From positions 1,860,001 to 1,924,000 of the forward strand of contig CM114275.1 of assembly GCA_050084515.1 (NCBI GenBank): a stretch of 64,000 nucleotides of DNA, written 5' to 3'. The translations under genes were made by a program, and so were the position numbers. Under the pieces are notes generated by a model, which was not told the origin of the DNA, did no database searches, and saw nothing but the letters and a program-made list of their open reading frames with translations. Of this stretch, positions 47,200-59,478 are shown piece by piece (positions within the stretch are counted from its first letter, which is position 1; each line of letters opens with the position of its first letter). Source of the stretch: Blasia pusilla (lineage: Eukaryota > Marchantiophyta > Marchantiopsida > Blasiales).

Positions 47200-47519
47200 T
47201 TACGGAGATATATGCCATGGTAGGTGTCTCTTTCTATGGTATGGAGATCCCTTTATCGTTATTGGATATGAGCGTTGATTTGCAAAGGAGTGCAAATGAG
47301 CTCATGAGGCAAATGTGGAGCTGCTCCTTTGTACCAAATCAAACAAAATCGGATGATGGTCGTGCTCTTGGAGTGGAGATTTTTTATCCTCGGATACCAC
47401 ATATGTTATGTAGAAGCATATGGAGGAGGGTGCAAGAGTTTTACATCTCTTTAGAGGGATTGATATGGAGGTTAGTTGCAGTGTTGCACAACGACATGTG
47501 GATATATCGCTATCACTAG
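47200..47519 (+). pseudogene. Linker and motif I of the retroelement methyltransferase, copy C
   Basis: MVGVSFYGMEIPL followed by LQRSANELMRQMWS aligns with MVAASFCGGEVPLWG and LRRLADEHV-TVWS of copy A (13081-13190). After a one-base shift, GARVLHLFRGIDM (about 47428-47466) aligns with GIRVLDLFGGISI, motif I of the methyltransferase. Nucleotide similarity is visible too (TTACATCTCTTTAGAGGGAT against TTAGATCTCTTTGGAGGGAT). The catalytic motif IV is not recognisable downstream. Confidence 0.68.
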
Positions 47520-49787
47520 GTTGAGACACATGAGATGAATCTGAGGGCAATAACGTGTTAGGAGATGTTGCGAGCATGATTGTACCGACAATGTTGGATG
47601 TGTATAGAGTAATAGATCATGTCAAGTAGATGTGATGTTTGTCGTTTGGTATTAGGGGCACCCAAAACCCAATTAGGGACGTGGTTCCTTGAATCCTTGA
47701 TCTTGAGTATATTTTTTGTATATGGATTTATTCGTGTGTTGGGAAGATCGATGTTGTATGTTGTGTAGATGTTTCCAATGATGTGGGTGGCCACGAAAAC
47801 TTGGATGGCATAAACCTTACCCTTAATGGTGGTCTATGTAATGTAAAGTGATGGAGTTGTTCATGGCTTTTAGAGTCACTCAACAAAATTGGAGCTCGTA
47901 TTGTTGGTAATGATGGTATTTTTGGAATTGGTATTGGTGGCAATAGTGGTACATAGAAGCCAATTAATATTATGGATGTAGATTGTAGAGTTGATTGTCT
48001 CCTTCCAGACCATTTCAAGAACTTTTATGGCTTGCTATACTAAAAAAAATAAGTGATATGAGAAAAAACTTGTTGGATAATTGATGCATAATTTACAAGT
48101 ACATCAAAATTAGCAAGCGATAAAGAACCTAAAATTCACAAATTGGACCTAGTCTTGATTCTTAATAGCATAACGTAAATGAACCCAAGTGTAAAGGCAA
48201 CCTTGATAAGTTCCAAGCACCTTGTAGTAATAACCAATCCTTGGCTCTTGTGACCTTAATTACATAACCTAAAACAACGGGTAAGGCACGCTTATGATAC
48301 TTCTGGTTGGGACCATATTTGAGTGTGGCAATGTTAGTCCTACTTATTTGTATAAGCTTAGCATTACAGTTTTTTTTTACTATAATGGAATTCACAACAT
48401 CAACTTTATGAAATAGACTTGTAACTCTTTATGAGCCATTAGATTTCTATCTTTTAGGATCAAGGTTAGAGATGAGGAGTACTTTACAACAAATGTCTAT
48501 GTATTCAAGTTGGTGGAAATCTAGGTCATACATCTACTTACTAAAGTATGGACGCGAGGCAACATCACTATATACATGAAGTGAGAAAATATCTAATTTT
48601 CCATAGAATCTTTGTGAAGAAAATTTGGAAAAGATTTAAATTTTATTTGAGGGAGCAGATAAATTGTGTTTGGTCGTCAATATAATCTCTTGCATCGCTT
48701 TTAGATATGAAGCAGTCATGCAAGCAAAAAATTATTTCTTCTTGAGTTGGATTCTTACTTCTTATGGATAAAAGAAAATAAAGACACTTGGGATCATTAT
48801 GGTGATGTATCATAGAATATGGTGTATGTTTCTCTATATTATTATAAAATGAGGAGGAAGATATGTGGCATACTTTATTTTGTTGACCTATCTTGGAATA
48901 ATTCAAACGCTTGTCAAAATAGAGTGAATGTTAGATCAGATAGCGAAGCGGGACGATATGAATATAAGACTGTAGGATGGATACATATACAACTTGACTT
49001 TATGTATAGCGTTATTCTTTGATAGGGAGGGCTATAATCAATGTATTATACTTCTTTTGATCTAAGAATAATGGGAATGTACAATGTCGTTAATGCCACA
49101 ATGGAGGATATTGATCTATTAAGTACAACGCTATATATGAGACACAATCTTGTTTCATCTAGCCCCTCAAGACCCAAACATCTAGCACACTAGGTTTTGA
49201 TATCAAGCTAAATGATCATGTTGGCTCACACTTAAGTGCATACTTTAGCATGGAGAACGAACAATCAACATTTGTTACGCATTGTGAATTCATATTTGCC
49301 CCCACAAAAACAAGATTTTTGGGTAATAGGGAATGACATTACGGTCCTCTGTTCTAGATGTATAGTACTTCCATTTGAAGAGAGTGGCATCAATACTAGG
49401 TTCCATTTTTGTACTTTTTTTTTTGGAGAATCGAGTCGACACTAGGGTGTATGCTTAGTAGCTGGACGATCAATACATACAACTTGTTAGTATTTTCTAC
49501 AAGTATGTAAGTGATTTGTAACAGCATAGTCATGTAATTTTTCATGAATACTAGATGAGTAGGAGGCATTTTTTGGGAAGGTTTTGTGTTAGGGATGCAA
49601 CAACAATTTTCTTTTTCAATTGCATCAATATAATTTCTATGAGTCTGCATTATCATGTGGCAATGAAAACTTCCTTGGCCTTGAATTTCCTATTGCAACA
49701 AGAAGTTCTAGACATTGCAAAAATATTTGGCCTAACAAGGATAAAGTTATTAAGAAACGTTTTAAGCATGATGTGAAATCAAATTCG

Positions 49788-49822
49788 ACATTTTATGAAG
49801 TTTTTAAAACTTCATAAAATGT
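49788..49822. repeat. Near-perfect palindrome, 17-bp arms, 1-nt spacer
   Basis: ACATTTTATGAAGTTTT at 49788-49804 pairs exactly with 49806-49822. It lies beside the dispersed repeat at 49970-50130 and may be the terminus of a foldback element. Confidence 0.9.
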
Positions 49823-49969
49823 GAGGGTAAGAAAGAAGTGGGGCTCCCCCCACTTCCCACCCGTTGTCTTTAATATTTACGATGTTATCTGTCCCAAGCT
49901 GGGCTTTGTGGAATTTGCGTATTGATTGTATATTTGGAGAGTCGCCCATGAACATGGTTGCACCAAAAC

Positions 49970-50130
49970 GGAGGGAGTGGAGGTGGAGGGAGAAAGAAAT
50001 GGAAGAGTATGGAACACGGAGGCAAGTAATAGGAATGAGAAAGAAGGGAAATGTGGGGCCCGTACGGACAAGTTCTTCCATAGGACGGACATAAGTCCAC
50101 GGATACGGACTTTTTTCACATGCAACCTTG
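49970..50130 (+). repeat. Dispersed repeat, partner of 46780-47030
   Basis: Shared blocks include CTTCCATAGGACGGACATAA and GTCCACGGATACGGAC. Full limits are uncertain. Confidence 0.6.
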
Positions 50131-52469
50131 CCCATGACGCTCCTCATCCCTAAAATATCGGTGGTTTCAACTTAACTTGTATGATTGATGGTTTAGTTTG
50201 CATGTCTATGATGATGATGCAAGAGCAATCAAGCCGGTGCATAGTAAGTATAAATGGTTGTAGAGTGTAAATACATTAAATTTTTTTTTTGTGGTTACAT
50301 ATATAATAAAAAAAACTAAGAATGACTTGACAAAAAACCTTTGAGATATGGGAAGAGTAAAAGAAATATTCCAATTTCAATGGTTACCTTACTATTGGGT
50401 GATATTCCATTGTTGTTGCTTTAAAAGTGTTTCTCTACATTCTATTTGCTCCCTAAGAAATACATTACCATTTTGAAAAATATTGAAGGATTGTCTTTTC
50501 TGAACTGGAAATGAGTTCTTGACGTTGTGTTGTATATTTAAGTCTTTGCTGTAGGGATCAAACATAATGTTGTGAGTAACATGTCCCTTCTCTCAAGAAA
50601 CTCTTAATATAGTCTCAACCAAAGATAATGGGAGAACGAAGTAAGCCCAAAGTGGGTGTGCATAGCTTAATCAATGCAAAGTAACACTCATAAAATATAT
50701 TTGCCTCAAGGTTGACAAGAAAAAAGTTTCTCTCTAGATATTCCTCACTTTTCTATAGAGAAAATTTTCGTGTTTAGTTACAACTTCTTGCATTTTCTAA
50801 CCTATAAGAGGACCATCGAGCAGAGAGTTTGCTATTAGTGTATTTTTTTCATCCCTAGTCGTGAATCAACAGTGGAAAATAGTTGTAGGTACATTGGGTT
50901 AACAACTAGTACGTCTTGAATCTAAGATGGTTTCATATAGATATTATGACAAGTTTGTTGTCCTAGTTTTGAACACTTTGTGCATATGTGGAACAAAATA
51001 GGAGTAGGGATTATATTGGGTGTTATGTACTTATTACATAATGCATACGAAGATTATTTACCCACCGATACAACTTGCATTCATGGGCATCCATTATGTT
51101 ATAAAACTTCCATGTAGTAGCCACGACATTGTAGCCTTTAACAAGGTCAATTCAACAATGCATTGCAATTGTCATGATCGAGACAAAGAGTCTAGCATCG
51201 ATGCCATTGATAAGACCTTGGTAATAGTTTGTCGTGCATAGAGTCTTACAAAAAAAAAAAACCCCATTTTTGGCATTTCTCCTACATGATTATAGTCTTT
51301 TTTTCCTTAAATATTAGATATCTTGGTGCTCTTGTGCATGGCTACAAAGTTTGTCAAAAATAGATTACTATTCCTTAATGTTCTAAGAATAGATATTTAT
51401 AAGGCATAATAAACTTGTGAATCGGATAAAGAGGAGAGGTACTTTGTTGTTCACAAATTTTTAGGCCTTCACTATCTTAGTGTTGAGACACATAAGGCAT
51501 GCATGTTGCTTGTGGCGTTGTGCAGAACCCCATGCTTTGTTTAGATATGGTCATCGTAGGCCATACATGGGACCCGGACCACTCGTGGCCGTTTGGTAAT
51601 TTGGGCATGTGTTTTCAAGTGATATCCAAGTTTTCTAGGGAAATGATCTTCTTCTTGTAATCCACTTTAGCTTGTGCTTTAACTATTGAGATAGATATTT
51701 GTAAATGTGGGCTAAAACTCGTTTCTCAAGGCTAATCATTAAAGAGAGCGGTAAATTTTCCAAGATTGCCTATAAAGTGGTAAGTGACCTTGTTAATATT
51801 CAAAGTCTATTAATGTATGTATAATTTGTACATGTTATCAATTTTTTAGGGGGACAATGTTTTTCAAAGAAGGTAATATTAAACCGTCATTTAAACATAA
51901 CCTAGTTGGGATGCAAATGTCGGTAGGGTTGCACGTAAACTAACAAGTTTGGACATACCATCCCTCTCTCGCGAATGTGAGCGAGGCGTCCCTCAAAATA
52001 TTTTCTTTTAAAAAGATAGCTCAATCAAAACTAACCTGGTTGTTAGACCAATGGTGTGGGTAGGGCACACAATTTTACTAATATTTTATTCATTTGAAAC
52101 TAGCAAGCACTAAATACCTCAAGCAAAATCCAAGTTACTAAAAGTATGCAACAATTTTGAGCTTACTTAAGGGAGAGAAGTCTATGGTCTCCCGATCTTT
52201 AATACTATTCACAAATTATAAATAAAACTCAAGAATAGTAACCCAAGAGTGAAGTGCAACATGTAATTCAACACTATTGAACAAATAATGGACACTATTA
52301 AATAGTGCATTAGTGTTTTCAGTATAGGTTATACCTAATAAAGAACATCGAATACTGAGGAAACAAGTTGACTCAAACGTATTAGCAGCACTTTTGATTT
52401 GCATTAAAAAAAATTATACCAATATTTTAGGTGAGTTTCAATGGTTAATAGGGAGCCCTTGTAGACAAT

Positions 52470-52907
52470 TTTATATTTATTAAGGAATTTCCATCCAATA
52501 AAGCAACAGTAAGCTTCAATCATCCAACCAAGTAGGAAGGAATATGAATGTTGAAAAAAAAATCGTAGGAACCATTGAATTTCCCTTTAAATTTGTTTCT
52601 TTTTTGGATGGGAATTCCTTAATACATATCACTTTAAGTATGGTGAGTGCACGTTGGGAAGTACTTGTGGCTAGAGAACTTGGTTTACAATGTATTAGGA
52701 TGAAGTCACTGACCATCCATAACCAAGGAATTTACCATATATAATGCTTGTTTTCATACTCATATTATAGGTAGGGGACAACCTTCTTTTATTACACTAT
52801 ACATGTGATATTTATTAAGGAATTCCCATCCAAAAAAGTTACAATAAGCATCAATCATCCAACCAGGTAGGAAGGAATATGAATGTTGAAAAAAAATCAT
52901 ACCTTCC
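52470..52907. repeat. Direct repeats of about 100 bp enclosing an inverted partial copy
   Basis: 52470-52556 and 52806-52900 share TATTTATTAAGGAATT-CCATCC, CAATCATCCAACCA-GTAGG and AAGGAATATGAATGTTG. Between them, 52594-52628 carries the same TTAAGGAATTCCCATCC sequence in reverse orientation. Confidence 0.8.
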
Positions 52908-53189
52908 GTTGCTCGGATGTTCATAGCATACAAGGAAGCAAGATGGATGTAGCCATCAAGAGTGGAAGCACTTTATCTGAAAAAAAGTGAATAACTTTTG
53001 AGTGGGTAATCTTGCGTGAAAGCTCTCACGTTATTAATGAATGCATCACATTGAGAAAATGCTCTAGAAAATTACCACAAAATTGGATTTGTTATGAGAT
53101 TCTTGGAGGGAACAATACCCGGTGAGGATTCTTAGGAAATGTCCAAAGCAACAATGCACCATAACTACTCAATCAGGCAACAAAATGAA

Positions 53190-53382
53190 TCCCAAAAACA
53201 TCCAAGCATTAGTCAACCATATATGTAACTTTGCATGTGCATACATATCGCTACACAACATACATCGTTGTCACCAAATACACACACAAATATGTATGAT
53301 CCCATGCTAACTCATGGAATCCACACAACAAGACAAGAAGTACCAAAATATCTCCAATAAATCAAGTGGAACTCACTCATAA

Positions 53383-53436
<54 letters not shown>

Positions 53437-53860
53437 CCAAACCCACTCTCCTAATGAGAGGCTTGGGTTACACACACAAGGCAAGAAGGACCATAGCTCC
53501 GCCGCCTCATGCTAAGAGGTTCAACAAAGAGAGAATGAGCTCTCAAACTCTCTTGCTTGGAGGTATACCCCCTTCCCTCTCCCAAGCTCTCTCCACGATA
53601 ACATATGCTCGTAGGTCATCTCCTTGGCTCTTGACCCGTTATAGCGGATCAAGGGCCACTTCCCAAAGTTGAAAGTCAACGATACAAAAAACAATAACTT
53701 ACGCGAAATAGTAAGTTCCTCAATATGGCTCGAAATGAGCCAAAATGAAGGGAAAACCTGCTCTTTCAAGAAACCCGTGTACTCGACGTCTTGAGGTTGT
53801 CTTCTGTATCTCTAAAGGCGCTCTACTAGGTCTCACCGATCTATCCTAAAAGACGTGACA
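53190..53860 (-). repeat. LTR fragment of the retroelement family (copy E)
   Basis: On the minus strand it begins TGTCACGTCTTTTAGGATAG at 53860, and passes the AGAGAGCTTGGGAGAGGGAA block and CCTCTCATTAGGAGAGTGGG. It then runs through a GA tract (53433-53387, about 23 repeats) to CATGAGTTAGCATGGGATCA and GACAACGATGTATGTTGTGT. No internal genes adjoin it. Confidence 0.75.
53387..53433. repeat. (CT)23 microsatellite inside LTR copy E
   Basis: Located at the same LTR position as the (CT)92 tract in copy B. Confidence 0.95.
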
Positions 53861-56800
53861 AACTAGATCAACATAAATTTTGGAGAGTTAGCCTTAAAAA
53901 TACTTAAAGTAGATTATACACAAAAGATACCATTAAAATATGACATTTGATCAAGAGTACTTGCAATTTAGTGTGAGTTGCACCGGATTCAACCTCAACA
54001 CCATCTCATCATTGTTGAGGTTGACCAAATTAGCTATCAAACTAGAAATAGCTTGGCAACGGAGAGAACCTCACAGAATGTGCATGCAAGACTCCAAAAG
54101 AGATACAAAGCAAAAAAGAAAAAAAGAAAAAAAAGATTTAGGAAAAAATATAGAACTCAAGAAGCAACTCAAGAAAGTAGAAATCCCTCGTACACGGGGT
54201 GTGGGTCGGATAGGAAATTGTAGTACATTAGGGGGTGCCAAACATCACCCCGGATAGAATGGCTTGGGTGAAGGTGTTAGACCGAGGACTAGCCATGATT
54301 TGCTTCCGAAAGAAGAGGGGGCAGAAATTTTGCAAGGAGACCCATTGAAGAGTCCAAAAATACTTCCAAATTGCACATCCTTGAATTTATGACCAGAAAC
54401 TAGAGGGAAAAAAGGAGGAGTGGGCTATTCGAAGCCTCTAGGGAGTACCAAAACAGGAATCTGCAGAGCTACCCATTTTTTAGCTGGAAAAAGCCCCTAT
54501 GGTAAAATTTTGGGTGCCCAAAATTCCTTGGATAGGGGGATTTATGACATACCCTATTGATGGCACTTAGTGCCAAGTGCGTACCCAAAATGAAAACAAA
54601 AATAGGAAGAAGCTCAGCAAGAAGTTGACTACTCAATGTGGGTAAGGAACACGCGTCCTTAACCAAGAAATTATGGTCAAACAAGGGATGGCAATGGACT
54701 CCCTCAACTTCGCACCAAGTACGTAGGTGTATCAAAGATCCGAAATTGAAGTCAAAAACGAAAACTAAGTTAGTTTTACTAACTTAGCTTTATCTGTTAC
54801 TAAATGTGAATAGTTATTCACATTCAGTGAATAACTATTCACATTACCTAAACGAAAACTAAGTTAGTTTTACTAACTAAGAAAATAGTTATTCACATTT
54901 AGTAACAGATAAAGCTTATGGATTAGGGAGTGTTGTTGGGATAGGCGATGGGAATACACCCCTGCAATATAATTCAAGGTGCATACATGTATGAAAAAAA
55001 AAATAGCAATAGTGAAGACAAGTATAAAAATTGACAATGTAAGAGAGGCATAGGAAACTATTTTAATGTGAGATCTACTTGATTATACAAGATGAATCTC
55101 CCAAAATACCTGAAAGGAGATAAACTTATAGTGTTTATCTCCTATCAAAAGTATTTCATAGGGGATGTTTTTTCTTCCAAACCTCTCCATTATGGCAATG
55201 GATCTTTTTGTGTTTTAATCCTTTTGATCATTTTTGGATTTGACATTTTTTCCAAAACCCTTATATTAATGGTATTTTTTTTCTCTATGCCAAGGGAAGG
55301 GAACACTATCTATGTGGACAAGAGTTTTGTTCTCACGACAAGGCTTTGTAGGATTAGCAGTTTTTAAATTTAGAGGAGTAAGCATAATGGAATTTTGACG
55401 CTCCTCTTCCTAAGTACTAGTGTAGAGCTCATGCTTTGCACAAAATCAATATTCATACCACAAGAAAACATCAATGATAATACTATTGATACGTTAATCA
55501 ATCGTTTCATGTGTTGTGAAAAAATATTTAGTGATCCCATTGCCACGGGAACTATTCGATATGGTATGGGGCAATAGGGTAACTATGTCCAACAATGTAA
55601 ATAGATGTTTGCTAATCAAAAAGTCATCCTCCCTCAATCTAGAATTTAAAAGGAGGATGACTCCTTTGAATTTGTATACACCTACCTGAATGACATTAAG
55701 AAAATTTCTTTTTGCGTTTTTGGGCACCATGATTGTATGATTGACATGTTCGGGTTGTACAATTCTTTATACTAATAAAAGATTATATTTAGATTTTGTT
55801 TGGATAGGGTGATTATTGGTTGGGTTGAAAAAGTAGAGAAACGGCCCAACTGAGAAAACAGGCTTCACTCGTTGAATGAAAGGAAACAGAACAAATAGAA
55901 AATACAAAGCTGGAGGCCGAATCCATGTACTACCCCTCTGCCGGAATGAACACGGAAGCGTCATCCGAAAGCCCAAAAGAAAACCGCCGAGACGATGAAA
56001 CGAAAGAAGTCTTCGCGCGAGCGACGAGTCCGACAGCTCTCGTCTCGTCTCGTTTCGCTGTCTCGGTGCAGGCGAGCGATGAATAAAGGAGCACGAAGAG
56101 GAAGAGCCGGCGTTTCCGCAGCTCCCGCTGGTCTCCGCGGCGGGACTGCCGCACGCAAACACGCGATGAGAACGTTGCGCTGCGTCGTGTTTGGGAAACG
56201 GAGACGGAAAGGGGAGGGTGCGGCGAGGCACGACAGCACCGCACGGGCTTAGCGACCGGCAAGCGCCTGTCCCACATTCCTGGGTTTCGTGTCTCGCGGA
56301 GTTCTCCGCGGAGATCCTACAGGATCTTACAGGAGGAGACTGCGAGGCGGTCTGCGAGGTTGATGTGGACAGCGCTCCGTCGTTGGTTGGGCTCAAGAAT
56401 CAGGATACAGTGGGACCGGTCTGTGTCTCCGCGTGGCGGCGTCTGATGCTTCTCTATTCGTACAGCCGTACAACGATGTTTTTGGGAGCGTTGATGCGTA
56501 GCGCCGTGCCCTCATGATGAGTCTTTGCTCGGTCGAGCACATATGTTGAATGAATGAATAATGATGGGGAGATCCGGGGTTACGAGTATTGCTAGCCGGT
56601 TAAATTTGAGAATTTCCGATTGATTTAAAAGTTGCCAACGAAAATTCGAACAGGTCTCAAAATCCGAAATTACCGTGTCCGATTGGACATTCCCCGCGAT
56701 GGACCGCGTCCCGCGAAAAAACTTCCCGAACCTTGGAATGAATCGGCGTCGAGTTGAAACCGTTTCGATCGATTCTAAGGATCGTCAAGATAGACGTGCT

Positions 56801-57404
56801 GGTGACGAGATGATGAGACGCATGGGGTTGAATTTCGGGCTGATGAACTCATCCTTTCAAATGATTTAAAAAAAGAGTTTAGGGTGTAAGACAAATTGGG
56901 AAGGACGCCTAACTGTGTTCTTCATTTCTTTCCAGGTTTAGAGAGGACATGCTTGGTCATGTCACGCACCCGGTGGAAGGCCGGGCCGTTTCGATAAGAC
57001 AACGAGTTCACCTCATGAATACTAGATAAATTATTTTCAACAACTTATTCTCAAATGAATCTACTTTATTATAAAATAAACCTCAAAAGAGGACAAAGAA
57101 AGGTAATAATAACTCAAAAGAGGAGTAAAAAAATGCATAAAAGAATGCAAAAAGAAAATGGCAACAAGCCCACGTAAACACCGGCTCAACGAGCAACACG
57201 ATTGATTGCCTGAAACAAATCTGACAAGAACACGAGTGGTTGGTCAGACGTGAATGGACGACGAGGCGGGCGACCTCCCACCACCTCCGCACAACGTATT
57301 AATGCCAAGGCTTGTGCACGTTGAAAGGCCACTCAGATGCATTGCCTAAAATAAGTAGTAGCAACCGAGAGAGAAGGACTACGGGAAGGGGCAAGGTGAT
57401 GATT
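53861..57404. other. Intergenic region with foldback sequence and a CpG-rich stretch
   Basis: 53861-55800 is AT-rich and holds the foldback at 54756-54915. 55930-56430 is GC- and CpG-rich and resembles a plant gene promoter. Open frames there on both strands (for example 55767-56396 minus) are compositionally driven and show no domain. 56440-57400 shows no gene. Confidence 0.4.
54756..54915. repeat. Complex foldback: nested inverted and direct repeats
   Basis: Outer 26-bp arms 54787-54812 and 54890-54915 are perfect reverse complements. Inner 19-bp arms 54803-54821 and 54827-54845 are perfect too, with a 5-nt spacer and overlapping the outer left arm. A 29-bp direct repeat (54756-54784 and 54850-54878), itself containing CTAAGTTAGT/ACTAACTTAG palindrome parts, is interleaved. 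Confidence 0.95.
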
Positions 57405-58271
57405 CTAGAGGGAGTGGTGAGCACATGTTTTCAGGAAAGTATCAAAAGACACATGTAAATGACCGAATACTTCCACTGCAAACGGAATAAATCCGTCAGT
57501 CGCATGTCTCACAGCATAACTTAACTCATTGATTCTTGCTGCAGCTTCGGCCGCCAAACCTTTGGTATGTGCGGCTCTACACACCAAGTCAGAACGTGTT
57601 GGATCAGCAACCACCACATCATCTAGTGTCCGGAATCCACCTCGAGACATAACAAGATCCACTCTCCAACGAGAGGTTGCTTGTGTGGTTGAAGGTACGA
57701 CATGGAGTTGCTCTTGCCCAACGGTGTATCTTGCCGTACGAGCCACCGATGCTACCGCCTCTCTAATGACATCATGTGTGGCCGTTCGTTCTCCACCATG
57801 TGCACATCGGAGAATATGGATACCCTTGGCATCAATGGGATCCCCGCATACACAATTCGGCACACCTAAGAGAGAAGGATGGGGAAGTCCAAGACTTAAC
57901 CGCAAAGCTGTCGAGAATGTACTTCGAGGAAGATGAAATGGAAGAATAAGAGGATTTGCAGTAAGCCACGCCCCCGCTCCGGTACCCACACATGAACGTA
58001 GACGAGCTCGATTAGCGTCGGAAGATGCCTCTGAGATAATGTTGGAAAAGTTGATTTGATGCAAATTCTTGGAGATATGCTCTTGATGTCGATCAAACCC
58101 TTCTGTAATTAGTTGACTGAAAGGGGGTAGAATTGCTTGTGTAGCAAGAGGAAAAAGAGCTCGTGCAGATCTTAGTTGTTGTTGAAATAACAAGTCCCCC
58201 TCCTCAACATGGGCGATATGATCCATCAAAATAGGTGTATCTCCGAGAAACCTTGAAACCATAATTCTCAA
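57405..58271 (-). pseudogene. C-terminal tail of a LINE-like retrotransposon ORF (5' truncated)
   Basis: A 288-codon open frame ends at a stop at 57405. It has no reverse transcriptase domain but contains GAGAWLTANPL, a putative zinc motif C-x-C-x9-H-x3-C (residues 140, 142, 152, 156) and a restriction-like endonuclease-type RVDLVM...DDVVVADP (Asp about 205, 218, 223). The end FIPFAVEVFGHLHVSFDTFL is typical of tails seen after some plant and algal LINE-type reverse transcriptases. Truncation just upstream of 58271 fits incomplete reverse transcription. The intact frame may mean recent insertion or a small host-used gene; there is no evidence for the latter. Confidence 0.55.
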
Positions 58272-59478
58272 ATCGTTTGAAATTAATTTTGAACAATCTC
58301 ATAGCTTCGAAGGCAATTGTTTTTATTGACCGAAAGTGTTTCCATTCTCTAGAAAGAGAGACTTACTAGCGTAGAGAAAATATATAAGTCTACGAGGGTG
58401 GATTATGGATTGGGATAAACCTTAAGTAATTTCGCGCATGTGCATCTCTTCTAAAAGATGGTACTATCCAAGCCGGATAGAAAGGGGTTGGCTCAATGTT
58501 AAAGCAGGGTGGCTAGTTGGACAGACGAGTGGGTAATTTCGACAAAGCGACCTCTGAACGTGCTGAATGGCGACTCCGATGACCCGATTCCAGAACCATG
58601 ATGCGGGAGTTTTCCATTTTCTCTTGCGAGTTGATTTCGGGTTTGAAGGATGTTTTCTTAGTAGGGTACTGCTAGTAAGTGACATCCCCAACAAACCTAA
58701 ATCAGCCATTCCAAGTCGGAAGAGGATTTCTTCACCTAGTGGCAAATTAGACACACAGGTTGTGAATGTTTTACTGCACGAAATCTCAAAACATCAATAA
58801 ATTGTGGAACATATGCAGGCGGAATGTGCATTCTCAGTTGCAAGGGTATTGGCGATCACCCTCTCCTTACGCTATGATAGGATCATCGGAAATGGATGAT
58901 TGCTACAACTGAGCTACATTACACAAACTTCATTACAAAAAATTGTGTACTCCAAGGTCCAGATCCAGGATTCAATTATATCCTCACTGCGCCTGTGGAG
59001 CCCAAAGTCACTACGCCCAAACTAACCCTCCAACTTGGCACGTTAATATATCTTCACAATTCTCAACCGCCGCCAGGCACCTAATTATTCACAAATGCAA
59101 TGTACCCCTCAAGAACCAGTTATTGCATATATATGCTATATGAAAGGCAATGAACTGGTAGACCTGAGATCTTGAAATTGTGCCCGAATCTTCCGCACTC
59201 CAGCCATGACCTGACCCAACTACGTCAGTGCCTCCTCTTCAATAACTAGGATGCCATATGGAGCCAAAACACTGGGAAGGTGAGTCTACTAAGTTGCGAA
59301 TCATATTTTACTCCTCAAGGATCCTCCTAAATCTTTCAACGCTGTTGTCGATCAAAACCGAATGCAGGTGTTTGTGATAACACCTACATATGTGATATAT
59401 CCACCAAGGAGACAGCAGCATGACCACTATAGGCACTATTGCCAAGAGACCTACAATATCTACAAGGACATCTAGAAG
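58272..59478. other. Intergenic region downstream of the AAA ATPase gene
   Basis: No supported coding frame. The part next to 59478 should be the 3' untranslated region of the ATPase. Confidence 0.5.

Larger units (their letters stand above)
46389..47519 (+). mobile_element. Second copy of the methyltransferase-bearing Ty3/gypsy element (copy C), heavily decayed
   Basis: The order matches copy A: protease (46389-46720), then the linker and start of the methyltransferase (47200-47519), on the same strand. About 300 bp of an unrelated dispersed repeat (about 46740-47040) separates them. No LTR, gag, RT or integrase was recognised nearby, so this is a fragment. Confidence 0.7.
47580..53189. other. 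AT-rich repeat debris, no supported gene
   Basis: Short open frames only. Recognisable structures are listed separately (49788-49822, 49970-50130, 52470-52907). Confidence 0.45.

Noticed and set aside
55767-56396. 209-codon minus-strand open frame
   Set aside because: It sits in a CpG-rich stretch with overlapping frames on the other strand; composition explains it and no domain is visible.
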